64,000 nucleotides of DNA, taken from NCBI RefSeq assembly GCF_003286415.2, contig NZ_CP043450.1:4278001-4342000 (forward strand). Direction: 5' to 3'. Below the pieces are notes generated by a model. That model had not been told where the DNA came from and made no database searches. It was given only the letters and a program-made list of their open reading frames with translations. Within the stretch, counting starts at the first letter, position 1. Each line of letters opens with the position of its first letter. Source of the stretch: Mucilaginibacter rubeus (GTDB lineage: Bacteria; Bacteroidota; Bacteroidia; Sphingobacteriales; Sphingobacteriaceae). The position numbers and the translations under genes were made by a program. Positions 62,061 to 64,000 of this stretch are shown piece by piece.

Positions 62061-62165
62061 TCGCCATAAAACAAACAAATAATTTTAGTAACGCGAGCCA
62101 TTCAAAACAAAAACGGAACAATCTTTATAGATATGTTTGCAGCATCGTTATAAAGCACACTGTTT

Positions 62166-62588
62166 ATGAAAATTGTTCAGCAAATGCTTCAGCTCAGGGA
62201 ACGCAGAAGGGGTTTTCACCTCATCACCTCCGAAGTGGCCAATGCACTACCACAGCTACATGAGTTTAAAACCGGCATTTGCCAGGTATTTATACAGCAT
62301 ACTTCGGCCTCATTAACCATTAATGAAAATGCCGACCCTACCGTACGGCAGGACTTTGAAATGTACTTTAGTAAAGCTGTACCAGAAAACGACCCGGATT
62401 ATTTACATGATGACGAAGGGCCCGATGATATGCCCGCTCATTTGAAGGCGGCTATGCTGGGCAGTTCGGTAACTATCCCTATCCGCAACGGCAGGCTTGC
62501 CTTAGGTATGTGGCAGGGTATTTATCTGTGCGAACACCGTAACCATGGCGGCAACCGCATGCTGATCATAACCGCCTGGGGAGAATAA
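62166..62588 (+). CDS. yjbQ: YjbQ family protein (UPF0047; secondary thiamine-phosphate synthase type)
   Basis: 140 residues. The signature blocks of the family are plain: GICQVFIQHTSASLTINENADPTVRQDFE, DEGPDDMPAHLKAAMLGSS and YLCEHRNHGGNRMLIITAWGE. Family members are annotated as a secondary thiamine-phosphate synthase based on genetic suppression in Escherichia coli; the true reaction is not settled. A TATGTTTG -7 box lies at 62132-62139, consistent with a nearby start of transcription. Confidence 0.92.
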   Translation: MKIVQQMLQLRERRRGFHLITSEVANALPQLHEFKTGICQVFIQHTSASLTINENADPTVRQDFEMYFSKAVPENDPDYLHDDEGPDDMPAHLKAAMLGSSVTIPIRNGRLALGMWQGIYLCEHRNHGGNRMLIITAWGE

Positions 62589-62626
62589 AATAATTATAAA
62601 TAGCATTTATGATTGTAAAAAGGACA

Positions 62627-62663
62627 ATTAATTTACACATTTGACTAACTATTGTAAATTAAT
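62627..62663. promoter_or_regulatory. Candidate operator of the Nudix-type regulator
   Basis: ATTAATTTACA (62627-62637) and TGTAAATTAAT (62653-62663) are a perfect 11-bp inverted repeat with 15 bp between. It lies 93-129 bp upstream of the regulator gene start and could be an autoregulatory site; the binding protein is inferred from position. Confidence 0.5.
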
Positions 62664-62691
62664 ACTTTTTTAACCGGTATAACCCGGCAAA

Positions 62692-62726
62692 TTTGTCGGC
62701 TTATATCAAATGTTATTTTATATTTG
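62692..62726 (+). promoter_or_regulatory. Candidate promoter (TTTG-N23-TATATTTG)
   Basis: TTTG at 62692-62695 and TATATTTG at 62719-62726, a perfect -7 box, are 23 bp apart, at the long end of the usual spacing. The regulator gene starts 30 bp downstream, and the inverted repeat lies just upstream. Confidence 0.5.
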
Positions 62727-62755
62727 TTTTTACCATAAATTTATTACTGTTATAA

Positions 62756-63457
62756 ATGCTCAAGTACTCCAAGCAAACAAGGTTATTATTAGCTGTTGAT
62801 TGTATCATTTTTGGCTTTGATGGCGAAGTTTTAAAAATTTTACTGATAAAAAGAGGTTTTCAGCCTGAAAAGGGAAACTGGAGTTTAATGGGCGGCTTTG
62901 TTCAGCCCGATGAAAGCCTTGACCAAAGTGCCAATCGCATTCTGAAGCAGCTAACAGGCCTGGAGGGCGTGTATCTTGAACAGTTATATACTTTTGGACA
63001 GCCCCAGCGCGATCCTATTGAGCGTACAGTATCAGTAGCGTACTTTGCACTGGTTGATATCCATAAATACGAAGCCCAGATCAGCGACGATTACCAGGCC
63101 GAATGGTTTCAGCTTAAACGTGCCCCCAAACTGATATTTGACCAGCAGGAAATGGTTGAGCAAGCTCGCAAACGCATCCGTTATAAGGCGGCTATGCACC
63201 CTATTTTATTTGAGCTTTTGCCTACCAAGTTTACCATTCCTCAATTACAAACCCTTTACGAAAGTGTGTTTAATACCACAATTGATAAACGCAACTTTAG
63301 CAAAAGGGTACTGGCCACCGGCCTGCTTATTAAACTGGCAGATAAAGATAAGGCAGGCTCAAAACGAGGTGCTTATTACTACCAGCTAAACATGCAAAAC
63401 TACTATGCCAAATTCCAGGCGTTTATGAACTTTATTCCTAATCCCGATTCTTTATAA
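62756..63457 (+). CDS. NrtR-like Nudix-domain transcriptional regulator
   Basis: 233 residues. An N-terminal Nudix fold (about 8-140, LLAVDCIIFGFDGEVLKILLIKRGF...GNWSLMGGFVQPDESL) is joined to a C-terminal winged helix (about 150-230, FTIPQLQTLYESVFNTTIDKRNFSKRVLATGLLIKL). The Nudix box is degenerate: after Gly47 and Glu53, the stretch RILKQLTGL replaces REUxEExGU, so all three catalytic glutamates are lost. This is the layout of NrtR/AraR-type regulators, which sense ADP-ribose-like or sugar ligands rather than hydrolyse them. The ligand and target genes are not known; the palindrome upstream suggests autoregulation. Confidence 0.88.
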   Translation: MLKYSKQTRLLLAVDCIIFGFDGEVLKILLIKRGFQPEKGNWSLMGGFVQPDESLDQSANRILKQLTGLEGVYLEQLYTFGQPQRDPIERTVSVAYFALVDIHKYEAQISDDYQAEWFQLKRAPKLIFDQQEMVEQARKRIRYKAAMHPILFELLPTKFTIPQLQTLYESVFNTTIDKRNFSKRVLATGLLIKLADKDKAGSKRGAYYYQLNMQNYYAKFQAFMNFIPNPDSL

Positions 63458-63608
63458 GCTTTTGCAGGTAAAACGTTCAACTTAAACTAAATAATATATC
63501 AACAATATCCGCAGTTTATACCTGCCGATAACTGGATAATGCTGTGCAACAGTTTAATTAACCGTAGCCAATTCTTATTTTATTTAATATTTTCCAACCA
63601 TACTGTTT

Positions 63609-63640
63609 TTTGATACGTATAACGGCTTAGGCTAAATTTA
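63609..63640 (+). promoter_or_regulatory. Candidate promoter (TTTG-N20-TAAATTTA)
   Basis: TTTG at 63609-63612 and TAAATTTA at 63633-63640 (one mismatch to TAnnTTTG) are 20 bp apart. The TPR gene ATG follows 31 bp downstream. Confidence 0.55.
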
Positions 63641-63670
63641 AACCCAAAGCCTGTTTGCTGATATCCGTTG

Positions 63671-64000
63671 ATGAAAAAAACCTTAAGCTTTTTAGTATTG
63701 CTACTTCTTGCTGTATCCGTGTGTTTCGGCCAGTCGAGGGAAGTTAATAAGCTAAAAAAAGACCTGCCTTTAATTCACGATAGTACTAAGTATGTAAACG
63801 CGCTTAACCGGCTGGGCATGCTGATGTACGAACAAAACATCGACAGTGCTTTTTACTATGCTAAAAAAGCCAGAAGCATAGCCGAGCGGCTTAACTACAA
63901 AGCAGGCAAAGCCGATGCCCTTAACGCTATAGGTATTGTTTACGACCTCAAGGGCAACCTGCAGCTTTCGCTGCGCTATTACAATGAAGCTTATAACCTG
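63671..64000 (+). CDS. Exported TPR-repeat protein (3' truncated)
   Basis: 110 residues are visible before the window ends. A signal peptide (MKKTLSFLVLLLLAVSVCFG, cleavage near QSR) is followed by TPR-like units: YVNALNRLGMLMYEQNIDSAFYYAKKARSIAERLNYKAGKADALNAIGIVYDLKGNLQLSLRYYNEAYNL. In Bacteroidota such N-termini often belong to TPR-containing sensor histidine kinases or LuxR-type regulators, but the C-terminal part is outside the window. Start ATG 63671 follows a good promoter. Confidence 0.8.
   Translation, partial: MKKTLSFLVLLLLAVSVCFGQSREVNKLKKDLPLIHDSTKYVNALNRLGMLMYEQNIDSAFYYAKKARSIAERLNYKAGKADALNAIGIVYDLKGNLQLSLRYYNEAYNL

Overview
This window looks like a chromosomal segment of a soil- or plant-type Bacteroidota, most like the Sphingobacteriaceae (Mucilaginibacter/Pedobacter type). 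The genus is an inference. The basis is several SusC/SusD pairs, ECF sigma/FecR modules with DUF4974-type tails, a GH9 glycosidase, A-rich leaders with few Shine-Dalgarno sites, promoters of the TTTG/TAnnTTTG type, and many short palindromic intergenic repeats. There is no rRNA, tRNA, CRISPR array, transposase or phage gene that I can see.

Layout. 1-2.1 kb: an ExbB/ExbD/TonB-like energy-transduction operon, cut by the window start. 2.3-12.3 kb: housekeeping and stress genes (folC, a YghZ-type aldo/keto reductase, a Gfo/Idh/MocA dehydrogenase, an M48 peptidase, an AI-2E permease, an exported class II cyclic-nucleotide phosphodiesterase). A four-copy array of about 200-bp repeats lies at 4.85-5.67 kb. 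12.3-19.5 kb: two tandem esterases, a TPR protein, an acetyltransferase, a NamA-type ene-reductase, OsmC, a small membrane protein with a Crp/Fnr-like palindrome upstream, and a seven-heme lipoprotein cytochrome.

19.6-46.5 kb is a glycan-utilisation region, mostly on the minus strand. Module 1 is ECF sigma, FecR, SusC (with STN domain), SusD (26.5 down to 19.6 kb). Next come an exported cellobiose 2-epimerase-like protein and a GH9 glycosidase (27.1-31.2 kb). Module 2 is FecR, SusC, SusD, a second SusC lacking the usual N-terminal domain, SusD, and a DUF1735-like surface lipoprotein (46.5 down to 34.0 kb). Logically the outer-membrane SusCD complexes import oligosaccharides, energised by ExbBD/TonB-type machinery, and FecR/ECF pairs sense import through the STN domains. 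GH9 and the epimerase suggest a beta-1,4-glucan or related beta-glycan.

46.8-54.8 kb: a plus-strand block with two large FtsX/MacB-type permeases lacking an ATPase, a reductase, an AraC regulator and an SDR protein with lost catalytic residues. It separates FecR of module 2 from an otherwise partnerless ECF sigma gene (54.9-55.4 kb). 55.7-64 kb: acyltransferase, VOC proteins, response regulator, TPM protein, Tat-exported TIM-barrel protein, YjbQ, an NrtR-like Nudix regulator, and the start of a TPR protein.

The most interesting signal is a matching intrinsic-terminator hairpin on the plus strand between fecR and susC at both modules (24.65 and 45.23 kb). Its stem pairs completely, using G-U wobbles, only if it is read antisense to susC, which suggests a pair of DonS-like antisense RNAs. 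The second is a family of mosaic repeats made of hairpins whose stems change together around a GTA/TAC loop (4.85-5.67 kb and 17.4-17.56 kb).
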